DNA of 64,000 nucleotides from Hymenolepis diminuta (Eukaryota; Platyhelminthes; Cestoda; Cyclophyllidea; Hymenolepididae): NCBI GenBank assembly GCA_900708905.1, contig CAADRB010000010.1, forward strand, positions 308,316 through 372,315, in the 5' to 3' direction. Of the stretch, positions 33,280 through 45,200 are shown piece by piece. The notes under the pieces are model-generated. The model made no database searches. It was given only the letters and a program-made list of their open reading frames with translations, and was not told the origin of the DNA. The position numbers were made by a program, and so were the translations under genes. Every line of letters starts with the position of its first letter. Within the stretch, counting starts at the first letter, position 1.

Positions 33280-36200
33280 TTCTTCCCAAGGTTTCATTTA
33301 CTTCAGATGTGAGATCTTCTCGCAAATGTTTGAAATGTATTATTGGTATGTTTTTTTTAATTGATGTAGTTTTTAGGTTTGTTAAATAAATCTGAATTGC
33401 GATATGAGAGGTAGATTTCTTGTCAAATTGTTAATGTATGCAGTTCCTATTATCCCGAGCTCATTCTGCCATCAGCAATCTTTGATGAACTTTTTCATCT
33501 AACTCTTGAAGGAAGCTCTGATGGCCATGTAACGGTCTTTGATCACGTATTGTAATATTCAATTTTTATCAGTTCCCCATTCTAGCTTACTGAAGCTACA
33601 TTCTACTTAAGACTACGCTATACACCTGTAAAATACATAGGATATGATTGCTCACAGAAAATCGTATTTAAATCGTTTAAAGTGTATTTTAAAGGTTCTT
33701 ATTTTATATAGCGATTGTATTGCAACTATCCCATTAAGTACCTTCAAACTTGTCATCAGATCTATTTTAAATGGAGTTGGTAAGTAATAAAATCAAGTAT
33801 TATGTTTTCGTAGAAATAAGCGAACTTCCGCTTGATCTTTCAATAATTATTCACTACAATCCAAGTTCAAAAGGTGATGTTTCTGCAGTGCAGTGTATAG
33901 GTATGTCTTTCATTGGAAGATTCTCACTTTTCTAGATAACCCAACGAATTTCTTTGATTATTTGATTGATGAATCTATATCGCTCTCTCCAAACCAATTT
34001 CATCCTGATGTGTTATCTAATTCCTTTCACTTCGCTGTTGACACTAAGATACCATATCTCTCCTTTTTCCGAAGTTGCTCAAAACGAAGTTTATCGATTA
34101 TGCCAGAGGAGTACTATAACATGAAGGATAAAATTAAAGATATTGCATCTAACCTCGGAGGGTAGACTTTATATTTTTATCACAATCCTTTCTAGCCATG
34201 TTAAGCCATTTTGGTCAGAGTTGGAGAACGGTCCATGCTACGTTTGGCCAGGAAATCCGAACTGGACACTAAGAAAACTTTACAGTCTTGCGGATATGAA
34301 TCGAGCCGCTCTGCCTTCTGCATTCACGGTTTCTTCTGACCGTCGCCTCGGTGCTATCACAGATGATCAGTCTCGGATTGCTCTAATCGATCTTCATCGT
34401 GGTGTTGCTTTGCGATTTTGGAAGGGTTAGTCGTTTTATTCATCTGAATAAGCCGTTTATTATTGTCTACTCATTTTGAATGTTTAGCTATTTGTCTAGT
34501 ATGAGAAAAATTACAGCTTTTCATTCAAATAGTGTTCTATTTAATGTTTCCCTTCACTCAACCTAAATATGCGTGATCTTAATGTCACTTACCTTACGGT
34601 AATTTTTATGAAAGGAAATTTTTCTGGTTTCTTTTTTAAATTTTGAAAGGCTTTTTAATTGCTTTGTGCTTGGAATGTACTGTGAACCAAATTGAGGCAT
34701 TCGTTAATTATCCAAGGTATACTTTCCATTTATTTTGTGTTAATATTTTCGTACATAAAATTAAAATTTATTTCGTCATGTCTTGGTAGGTGAAGTTCGC
34801 TATTAAGATCTGACTCTATTTAATATGCATTGCTGGTAAGTAAAATGATCAACCGTTGATTCCAGTGATGTAGATAACCAATCCCATTGGTTAATTCAGG
34901 TCAATAAGAGGAATGGTAGAATACGAATTTCTTATCAGAGTGGCTCCATAGTACATTTTCTTTACCGAATTGGGGGTTGATAACTTCCCTCCTAATGAGT
35001 TCGAGAAGTTGTCAACTAACAGTAAATGGAGAAACTAGCGAAAATCATTTCTGAAAATCCTCTTATTTCTTTTGATTTATCAACGTGACAAGTAATGTAT
35101 AATAACTTAAATATGCATGCAGTCATCTCTCCATCGAGTAATCAAATCTACTTAGTAATTGGAACTGTTGTCAACGTGCAGGTCTACTAGGCCAGAGGTC
35201 ACGAGATCAATGCCAATCGGTGCACATCAAGTGATGTGGATGGCCTGCCTACCTCTGGTCAATAAGAGGTGGTAGAATGCGAGTTTCTCCTAAGAGCGGC
35301 TGGAGAATGCCTTCTCTCAGTCCAAGATAAGCGTTAGTAACGCTTCTTCATACGTTTGATTAGGGATTCTCAATTGGCAGGTTACCACGATGCCAATAAT
35401 GCTATTCAAATTGCCCTCTTCATGCTTGAGAACGTCTGAAAGCATCTATTGCATAATACTCATTTTAATGAGTGCTCGTTTGCACCTGTCTGAATGAAAT
35501 CAAGTGATTATTTGGCGCTCATTAAACGCCACAAATTTTTCTTCAGGCTGCAAGGATTCACAAACTTGTTTCGTCGATGTTATCGAACGCTTTACACCAG
35601 CTGGACGTCTTTCAAGAAGAGCTCGTTTCATTCTCATCTACCTGCCTCGTTCAGGGACCCTGGAAGTTTGGTCCCTTATTCACGGTCCACTATTGAAATC
35701 ATGGTCTGTGAGTGGAGTTCTTCGATTCCTTCCACGACATGCCATCTATCTCGATTCAGCACTCAAATAGTAAGGTGATGTGATTTTCTTTTAACTCTTC
35801 CTTCCATAGTTTTAATGCTCTTTGCGTCCTAAATAACGAACGGCTTATCGGTCTTAAGCTGAGCTTTGAACTTTGGCTTCCTCACACCTCTGAGGCCGAT
35901 GATTTCAAAAAATTCTCTCGTTTACGAAGTTGGATTACTTCAAAGACCTTTAAAAACGCCCTCAAATCAAGTAAATTTCGAAATTCATTCGACAAATTTT
36001 TGCTTTTTAGACCGTTCAGTCACTCTGACTAAGCTTGGAAATCATCTCATCGGTTTCTCTGAATCCGATTGGTTCTTGAAGGCCATTTGGGTTGTTCTTC
36101 GAACGCATTCGATTGATTTATCGGAGTGGCTTTTTGCAAAACTATCCCATCTGAATGTACAAGGTGCTCTCTCTGAAAAAGCAAAGCGCTGGTTCGAAAA

Positions 36201-39200
36201 GCATATCGCGAAAATCAGCAGTTTAATATCATTCTACCATGGACTTTCAAAATTCTACAATAAGAGCTTACTGCAGAAATTACGTGACCGTATTCATAAG
36301 GAAGAAAATGAATTTGTAACTGTAATGAGTTAATTTCGTGTTTTTAGTTAACTCCATCTTAGCCGGTAGTTGAACTCTTCCCAGAATTAGAGAAGAAAAA
36401 GGAGAAGAAATTAAAAATCCTTCCTCTATGGACATTCTTTCGTGCTGTTGCTCATTCACGTATCTTTCCTACAGCTGTGGATGACCTTAGGCACAGAGAT
36501 ATGTGCTTCGCATATGAAACCATCTTAGGTAATTTAACAATATTCGGTCTTCTGCTCCTTCATTTCCTCTTTTGCAGTCGCGTTTCCGTTCCGGTTAATA
36601 TTGTTTAAATAGCGCCATATATATGAATTAATGTTTAATAGTAAATACGAGTCCCTTCAGATGTTGAAGCCTTTAATAGCCCGGGATTACTGAATGGATG
36701 TTTAATTAGGTTGATATACACTTCTTTATATGGCGAATTTAGACAGATTGTCAGGTAACATGGTCTTAAGAGAAATTATATCCCTAAAAACGTAAACAAA
36801 GATGGGGAACTCATTTTCCTTTAAATTTTATCATTCTCTGATATGCAGTGCATAAGCAGGTTCTCAAGAAGTGAAATGAGTACTCGTAATTGAAAATGAT
36901 AAATTAAAACGCAAAGATTGGCGATAGTTTTGAACGAAACGATGTTCTCTGAACGAAGAGGCTATTAAATAAGTTCTCAAGCTTCGAATTAACTCTGATA
37001 GGTGGCTATCTCTGCCTTACATCCTTTTGACAACCATTAAAACTCCTTCAAAGTATCCTGGAAAGTGCTTACTTTATTCTTATATTTTTTAAGTTAATTA
37101 TCTTTATTGACCAATAACTATATATTATCATGCATTTGAGACTATTTTTTCTTTCACTTTGAGCTTTTCTTTTTTAATATTCATTCGATGGATAACTACT
37201 AATTTCCTAATCGTTTTTACTTACGCACTGAAGTAATTGATTTGGTCTATTTCAGGTCAAGCTATATTCATTCCATACTTTTCGGGAACTATTTCAAGCG
37301 ATGCATTCATCACTTTTCTTGAAAACGGACCATTCACATTCGATTACCTTCTAGTAAGTTGTCAATATTTCTTGCTAATTAAGAAGTGTATGATGTAATT
37401 TAACAAGCAGTTCATATGTTTGACTGATCTGCTTCCTTAAATGACTCACGTTCAATGATAAGAATTGGACCAGATTTTAAGAGTGGGACTGTAGAAGCAG
37501 GATTATCTTCTCTGTGAGATATACTCTAGGTAGTAAAGTATTTTGTATTGCCAAAGACAAAAATGGATACATTTTCTCAAATATTGCTAATTTCACAGGT
37601 CATTTCCTTATATTTTCAATGAAAATTGGAACCATGCACTTCTGTCGAATCTGTTTTGTTCATTTTTTGATTTGTAATCATAAGTTATTCACTATTGTTC
37701 CGATAGGGATAAACTTCAGCTGTAATCTGTGATCTACGAATAACATATCCGACATCCTTTTAATTACTACCTAATTAGTTTCAGTAATCTATACTACATT
37801 AAAGAGATGATTTTATTAATAGATGTTTGAAGATAGAAATCCTAAGGGAATATGTCTTCCAGGAATTTTTACATGATTCCATTACCGTTTAATGCTATGG
37901 CAATGTATTTTGAAAGTTTGAGTGGCGTAAATGTCATTACTGAGACCAAAATAAATACACCTGATAATCACAAAATACCTGTTACGAATATTATCTTAAT
38001 CCTTTATGCAAGATGTCACCCTCACTATCTTTATTCTTATGAACAGATATTGGCCACCCGATATCTCTTAACCGAATCCAACAGATTCCCTCCCTGCCGT
38101 CTGGTGCATTTGACCCAAGAGATTTTCTGTTCCCATCCTAAGGATCTGGCATCTGCTTTTGCGACAATCTACAGCATTCTTCTGGGCTCTCGTAATCACG
38201 CTGGTTGCTTGGTTCTTTGTGCGTCCCTTGTAGCTGCAACAGAAGTGCTAAAACAGCGACAAAGTGAGGTATTCTTACCTATTTATTGCCATCAGTAGCA
38301 TACAATTTGCGATGCAAATAATACATTCTACTTATATTTTTTAGTAGTTAGTTATTTATATTATACTTTTGTTTGAACACTAGGATTCTCAAGGAAAAGA
38401 TTCTCTGCCTCGCAGTGATTTTCTTCAATCCAACTTGAAGGAACTTCGAGTCCGGTGTCAGCATCTTCAAGATATGGTTGTCTTTAATCATTCTGTTGAA
38501 GCCTTCCGACGACGTTATGATTTGCCGATTAGAATTGTTCGTGCCTTCTCTGTTCATCGTATCTTTAAACGAGGACCAGGTTAGTTACAAATGATCATAG
38601 GTTGCTCTTATGGTTGATTGGTACTAATAGGTTTTTTCTTAACGAGTATTTTATTTTGATATGGGCTTGAGCTTCCTTTTAAATCCAAAGATAATCGTTC
38701 TATGCATCTGTTTCCTACGTAGATCACTTTACAAGCGAATTTGCGCGATACTTGGCTGCCTCCCACCTAACCGGCCGTGAAATTGTGGATATCTACCGAC
38801 ATTTTGTGTCCCACACTGATAATGATTTCTTGGGTAAGTAAATTTTAACAGTTTTTCGAATCTTTCAACTGAAGTTTTTATATTAGTGGTTAGAAAGTTG
38901 ATAAGTATGATAATAATTTTCTTTTAGTGCCGAAACGGAAAATTTTTACCTCTTAGCAATATTATTATATTTTAAAGTATTCTGCTTATTGTATATTATT
39001 GCTCATGAGAGATAATAAGTAGTTTTAATCACGGGATGAGCACGAACGGCAAAAAAGTTGGTTAAGGAGTGACGGGGCGGGAGGTCGAGTGGAAGTGGAG
39101 GGTTAGGTTAGAGTACCAAAAGAGTCTAATTTTGTGTAAAATCTGGATTCATCAGGTTATCCATTAGTTCTTAATTTTCCAAAATTCCTATTTCTAGGAT

Positions 39201-42200
39201 TTGACTGCATGTGTTCAGAGCTGATTGAATTGATAAGTTCGCCAAAGAATCTCCTTCCATCTACGCCGTCTAATATCCACATAGGAATTAATTGACATTA
39301 AAATGTTTGGGGCTCACTAGAGTTCTTTTTTGCCTTGTTATCTTATTGAATCCGTATTTATTCGATAGTCAGGATCAAGTGAAATATATCCAAGAGGCTA
39401 TACTGTAGTTATACTTTTATAACGCTCAGTTATAAAGCTACAACAAATCAGATCTCAGTAAGAATGGAGAAAACTTCAAGCTCAAACGACCGGTTTTTCT
39501 ATTAAGATAATAAATTTACATATATAGGATTGAAAATGGGATAAAAGACTGGTTGTCTATCCAATAATCGCAGAGATGGCTTCTTCACAGGTGGTCTTAT
39601 ACATCCATGTGCGAGGGTAGAAATCCAAAAATCGACAATCCAGTGCACGAAATTAGACTTGCGAATTTGGTACATCGGAAATATTTGATGTGTTAGAAGG
39701 CTTCCGAGCATCTCCTTCTTTTGAGATGGGCTTTCCTTTATCAATTTCCTTTATTTGAAGGTTGTACTGGGGTTAACATCGAGAATCTCCACCCTCAGCA
39801 ATTTCGTCCTAATGTAATGTAAAAATTTTTGTTAGTGATATCAAGATTACTACGCTATTCTAATGGCCAAGTTGGATGAAACGTGTTCAAGTAGCCACCA
39901 CTTTTTGAATAAAAATTATGGTCTTATACTTCTTTTGTTCGTAATTTTTTATCTCCAGGTCACTTTATCCCCACCAAGGATTCCCACCTTTTACTCTACC
40001 TAGAAATGGTCTAGGTTTTAATATTTCACAAGTTCTATACACACTCTGATAGATAGTGTTAAAATTCCTCTTTTAATGTTACGTGCTTTATTTATGAGTG
40101 TTTATTGTGAAAAATGGGTGAGGGGTGGTTGAATACTGCTTAAATCCATACTTGATAACTTGTATTCTTTTAAAATTATCTGCCGTTTACTACATTATCA
40201 AGATCATCGTCATAGACACTCGAGATCATCTCAAGAGCCTTCGATTAGACGCAAGTTATTCTGAATTACTGCCCTCTTACAGTCTAATCTCCACCTAACT
40301 ATCCATTTGGTGTCTAATTCCGCCAGTCAATTTTACTGACCGATCCATATTCTTAACTTGCCTTGTACCCTTCTAGACGTGTTCCAAGCGCTGTGTATTC
40401 GTCTGCCGCACTCCTTTGAAATCAATCGGATCGTAGTAGTCGCTGCGTGGTGGATGGTTCGTCAAATCGCTTCTCCTTGGGTGTGTAATCTACAAAATTT
40501 TTAGTGTGATCGAAGTATGATATTAAAACTAACGATTCGTCCCCTTTTGATAGACGAGAGTGGATCAAGCTGAAAAGTTCAAGCAGATAAATCGCATTAC
40601 TGATTATCTTAGTGTGACTTCGAATGCGGGACACGGCATCGCTTTTGCTGTTGCTAGTCAATGCTACAATCGACCATTGCGTTTGATGTTAAGGGCGCAC
40701 TTTACTGCGGTACAACATGTCAATTTCTCTGAGGTACGTTTGACATTTCTAACTAGACTAAGCAAAAAAATTAATGTGGCTTTGTTAGAGTACATTTTTT
40801 GAATGAAATGCTCGTATTGAATCTGCTGATGAAATCGTTGACAAATCGTTTGCTAAATTAGACTGGATAGCTTTAGGAGAATGGCTAGCGACTCGGATAT
40901 CTGATTTTCCCCGAGCTATTCTATTAGCTATATCTTCTATCAGTCTCTACTACGACAACGGGCAGAGAGAACGGAGCTTATTGGGAGAGTACCTGGAACC
41001 ATGACATGTATATGCACTTTTATTTAGAAAGACAGTCTGACAACAAAGGAATTAGGATGCATGGGTAGAGCCCTAGCAACATTAGTGCTCCTAATGTACT
41101 TAGAAACAAATAAGTCTGAGTTGATTGAATGATGGTTATGGCTGGATCCTGATAACAGTGACATTCCAACGCACTTTGGTAAGGAGCACCTGAATCGATT
41201 GATTGAAGGTTTGGATTGAGTCTTATCTACAGTGATGTCCACTGCATCTTCTTGTTTATATATTTTTGTATGTAAGAGAAGCTTAAATTTTAGGAACACC
41301 AATCTAAGATAGATAAATCCAGCAGTGTTTTCAACTTTCTGGCTTTGATGATCTTCGCCCCAAGTAAATTTTATTTAAATAAATGTTTCGGGTGATAATA
41401 CATAAGACATTAGTTTCTCAGTATCAGCTAGCAGGACTTGTTAAACTAAATCGATAAGCTACTTAATAGAACATTTCCAATTTTATGAGATCACTGCAGA
41501 TTAATAGTTGGAAGCCATAATTTCTCCCAACTTCATTTGGTAATGCGTTTTTCAACACTCATCTTGGGTAGAGGAGCACCATCATGGAGCCTCCATGGTG
41601 AAAGACTCTATGTCTGCTACCCTCTTTATCAGCCAAGCTTAACAAATGCGGTTGGTCATTCCGCTCACTGGCTGTTAACCGATGGGCACCAAACACATAA
41701 CCTTTGAGTTGGGATACGAGCAAGTTAATCACTATCCCATTGGAAGTCAAGTATAGCCTTCGTGCTTCTAACTGTTTTCATCCAAATCATAATTAGATTA
41801 GATTTTGCAACCCAAATGAAAACCAAATTAATATCTATTCTTAAAGCCATTGCTGTATATGAACAGCTCGTGCTATATATTTCACTTTCCGATTTATCCC
41901 AACTGATTGCCCTTATTGAAAATGTTCAGAATCCATAGAAAAAATGTAATCTTTGAACTGGTAGCTTAGTTTTAAAATTTGAAATCCTCCCATTACTTCT
42001 CTCTTAAGATTTACCGTGGTACATCTCTGATGTAGGCCGTGTTCAGACATCCCTTCCTTCGGGTGTCTGATAATTCGATTAAATATCACATACTCTACAA
42101 TATAGGCTTATCGAAATTAGCATGCATAATGACATTATTTGTTTTACCTATGAAAACTTCAGCCTACTAAGAACCGCTGTTTACTGGATGAAGCTCTCAA

Positions 42201-45200
42201 TTTCTGTGAATTCTTCCATCAGTATAGAAGGGTACGTTCATCCTTATCTTACTTCATTTACTATTTTTTGACAAATTTATAGCTTAATTATTATTCTTTT
42301 GATTAGGTATCAATAGCTGCAATGGAGGAGAGTCCAGTGCATTGCGATAAAAATTGGGAAGACTCTGTTGATCATTCTTATAAATCGACTAGTGGAGAAA
42401 CGGATGGTAAGGAACATGATAATTTCAGGAAAGTCAGTACTTTCCCACTGTGGCAAAATATTTCTCCGAATAATGATATGCCAACGTTTATCCAACTTGA
42501 CACCTGGTTCCAATTCCTTGTCGTCCAAACTGCCATTCTGGCTTTCGGTATGCCGCCTTTGAGTGATGAAGTTCCAGTTAGACCTGTGCAACTTCTTCCT
42601 GTTTCGGTAAGATGAATTGAATTATTATAAATGTTTACTGGTTGTCCTTAAACGCTCCAATGAGTAGGTGCCTTATTTATCCTATTCCGATCAACTACTA
42701 TTATTAATACGGGGTGCGTAAAGTATCTGAGGACACTTTTAGTTTTTGATATTAACCCGGTAATAATTTATGTATCTTTTATACCAGAAGATCCCTTTGC
42801 AAATACCACTATACCTAATGCAATGAAAAGACACGCTGTCATAGTGTGTCTATAAAGGCAAAACGCAGGAGTTCAGAAATTGAAAGATTTCTATAAGACG
42901 CCACATCTTTCGTTTGCAATGTTAGAAGGGAGCTGAATGAAAACGATGGAGATACATTGGCCGCCACGAGGAAAAGAAAAGAGCATTGTCAACGCTCTGC
43001 TCACCCACTCACTCACTCACTCACTCACTCANNNNNNNNNNNNNNNNNNNNNNNNNNNNNNNNNNNNNNNNNNNNNNCACTCACTCACTCACTCACTCAC
43101 TCATTCAGAACACGTGAGTTTGTGAAAAGAGTGCATGGTATGATGGACAAAAATCCTGAGATGTCAATGCACGACATCTTGCCAAACATCTCCAAGTGTC
43201 TGGAGGAACAGGAATAGATAAGGAATGTTGTCCGTCAAGACCTCGGATACAAATCATAGGTTCTTAGGCGAGGTCGTCAGTTTATGTGGACACGAACAAC
43301 TCAAGAGAATTGTCTAATGCTTGCAAAGCGACCCTTAAAGAAATTGAAGCACCTAGAAGGAGAGGAGTGTGCTTGGTTTTTCTTCGAGCAAGGGGAGCAA
43401 AACTTCCACCAGGATGAAAAAGTCAATCGAAGAAATGGTAGGTGGGTATGTGTGGACGGACCTCACTAAATTTCCAATTGTTATGCATGCGCACGAAGTT
43501 TTCAGCAACAGTGATGGTTTTCGGTGTTGCTAGCAGTGAGGGTGGAACACATCATGACTTCTCAATTATCTCTACAGGGCCTTAGAGTCAATGCAGATGC
43601 GGATGCAGGTGCAGATGCAGATGCAGATGCAGATGCAAATGCCTATGTGGAGACACTTCAAAGCACTGTGGTTAAGCCGCCTCGAATAGACAACGCAGCC
43701 AATGGAGGAAGACTCTATGTCCTCCAACGGGATTCGGCTCCATTCCATAAGCCTCTCGAAATCCAGGATTGGATGGATAGCCGAGAATTTTCATCATCGT
43801 GTCACACTGCACCAAACTTGTGGTCGCCTCCTAACTACTCACCAGATTTGAATCCTTTTGATTATTACGTGTGGGACGCGGTAGGGTGAGGTGTGGTTGA
43901 GGAGGAAGTTAATAAGCATCCCCATAATACCAAATCCTCCTCTCTGATGAAAGCAATAACCCGAGGAATGGAGGACATGAATAAGGACTACACCTGATGA
44001 AAGCTAGCAGTCGGCCGCTTTCGGACTGGAACTGAGTGGGTGATAGAAGCCGAAGGAGGATGTATAGAGTAAAACCTAGGTTAATAGGTATTATGTTTAT
44101 TTGTTTTGTTATTAGAAATAGTAAATTTTAGCCATTAAGTGTATCATTTTCTGTTTTTTAAAGTGTATATATAATATAAATCATATATGTATAACAACCT
44201 GTTCTTGTTAATAAGCATGCTGTTGATTTAATTTGTATTTTGCTCATTAAGTACGTTAATACTTGAATTTCTTATCTGCAAATTGTCAGTGGAATTTCGT
44301 TCTCTTTTGAATAATTAATTGTTTATTCATAATTTCGGCATTTCTGCTTTGCTTTCTTTCGAATAACGGTACGCAATTGCAACCTCGTGGTACTAATATC
44401 TTTGAAAATGGATTACCCTTTGTATTAGAAATGAGGTAGGATCTTTGAGCTTACTTACATTGTAATAGTTTGGAATTTAGAAAATGACAAAAAGTAGATG
44501 ATGCTTCATTTTGAAAACGCCTTTTTATTCAAAATCAATAAATGGAATATGTAGTGAATGGAAAGTTGGTATATCAATAGTTGTCGTTGCAACTGAAAAT
44601 CAGTACGAAATGTCCAAAATTGAAGGCTGCAATCGTTGGCACTGTTTACAAAATGACATGCCTTAATATCATATTTGGCGTTGCCGTGGTCTACAGGGTT
44701 CATGCTTACTAAATTAAATATATTTTTTAAATTTCTCATTCTGTTCATTAGAATGGAAGGAGGTAATCTAGCGTTTGTTAGTACGATCTAATGGTACTTC
44801 CTTTGCCAATAGTTTATTTAGCATATTTACTATTCCCATAATGAATAAATAAATTAAGAATATGATGCAAATATTTGGATCAAATTTGGACGTATTCAAT
44901 AAAAAATTGCACAGGAGAATGTAAGGGTGTAACACTCGTCCGGCCGTGTATATATTCATTTATACACTAATGAATGGGGATGGCCATTTTCCATAATATA
45001 TGGTAAGTAATCATTTGAAAGAGCACCGACACTCAGGCACATAGCATTGAAATTACCGATGAATTAACGATAATTAATAATAATATTTATTGCATATAAT
45101 TTTACCTTTCAGTGGAATGAAGGCTTTCCATTCAAGCCACCTGCATGGACCAAAGCTACATCTGGGTCAATTTCTCAGCGTCCTCTTCATCGTCGTGGGT

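Larger units (their letters stand above)
42937..44060 (+). pseudogene. Decayed Tc1/mariner transposase (DD37D-like)
   Basis: Fragments in several frames read in transposase order: REFVKRVHGMMDKNPEMSMHD (helix-turn-helix region), KLKHLEGEECAWFFFEQ, KVNRRNGRWVC, then GLRVNADA, NGGRLYVLQRDSAPFHK (second catalytic Asp) and YSPDLNPFDYYVWD (third Asp). The first catalytic Asp is lost: the region around 43385 reads EQGEQNF where the family has a DE motif. In-frame stops and frame changes make it inactive. Counting from the second to the third Asp, with visible insertions removed, suggests DD37D spacing. The TCAC microsatellite and a GATGCA expansion interrupt it. GGGGTGCGTAAAGTATC near 42712 may be the left inverted terminal repeat; the right end is not clear. 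Confidence 0.88.
42607..45112 (+). other. RAB3GAP2 intron hosting a mariner element
   Basis: A 2.5-kb intron between two in-phase exons. It contains the dead mariner at about 42937-44060. The right half, 44100-45112, is AT-rich and featureless. Confidence 0.7.

Noticed and set aside
42937..43217. Two Leu-Thr-His-Ser-rich frames
   Set aside because: They are translations of the TCAC microsatellite and the gap, not protein genes.
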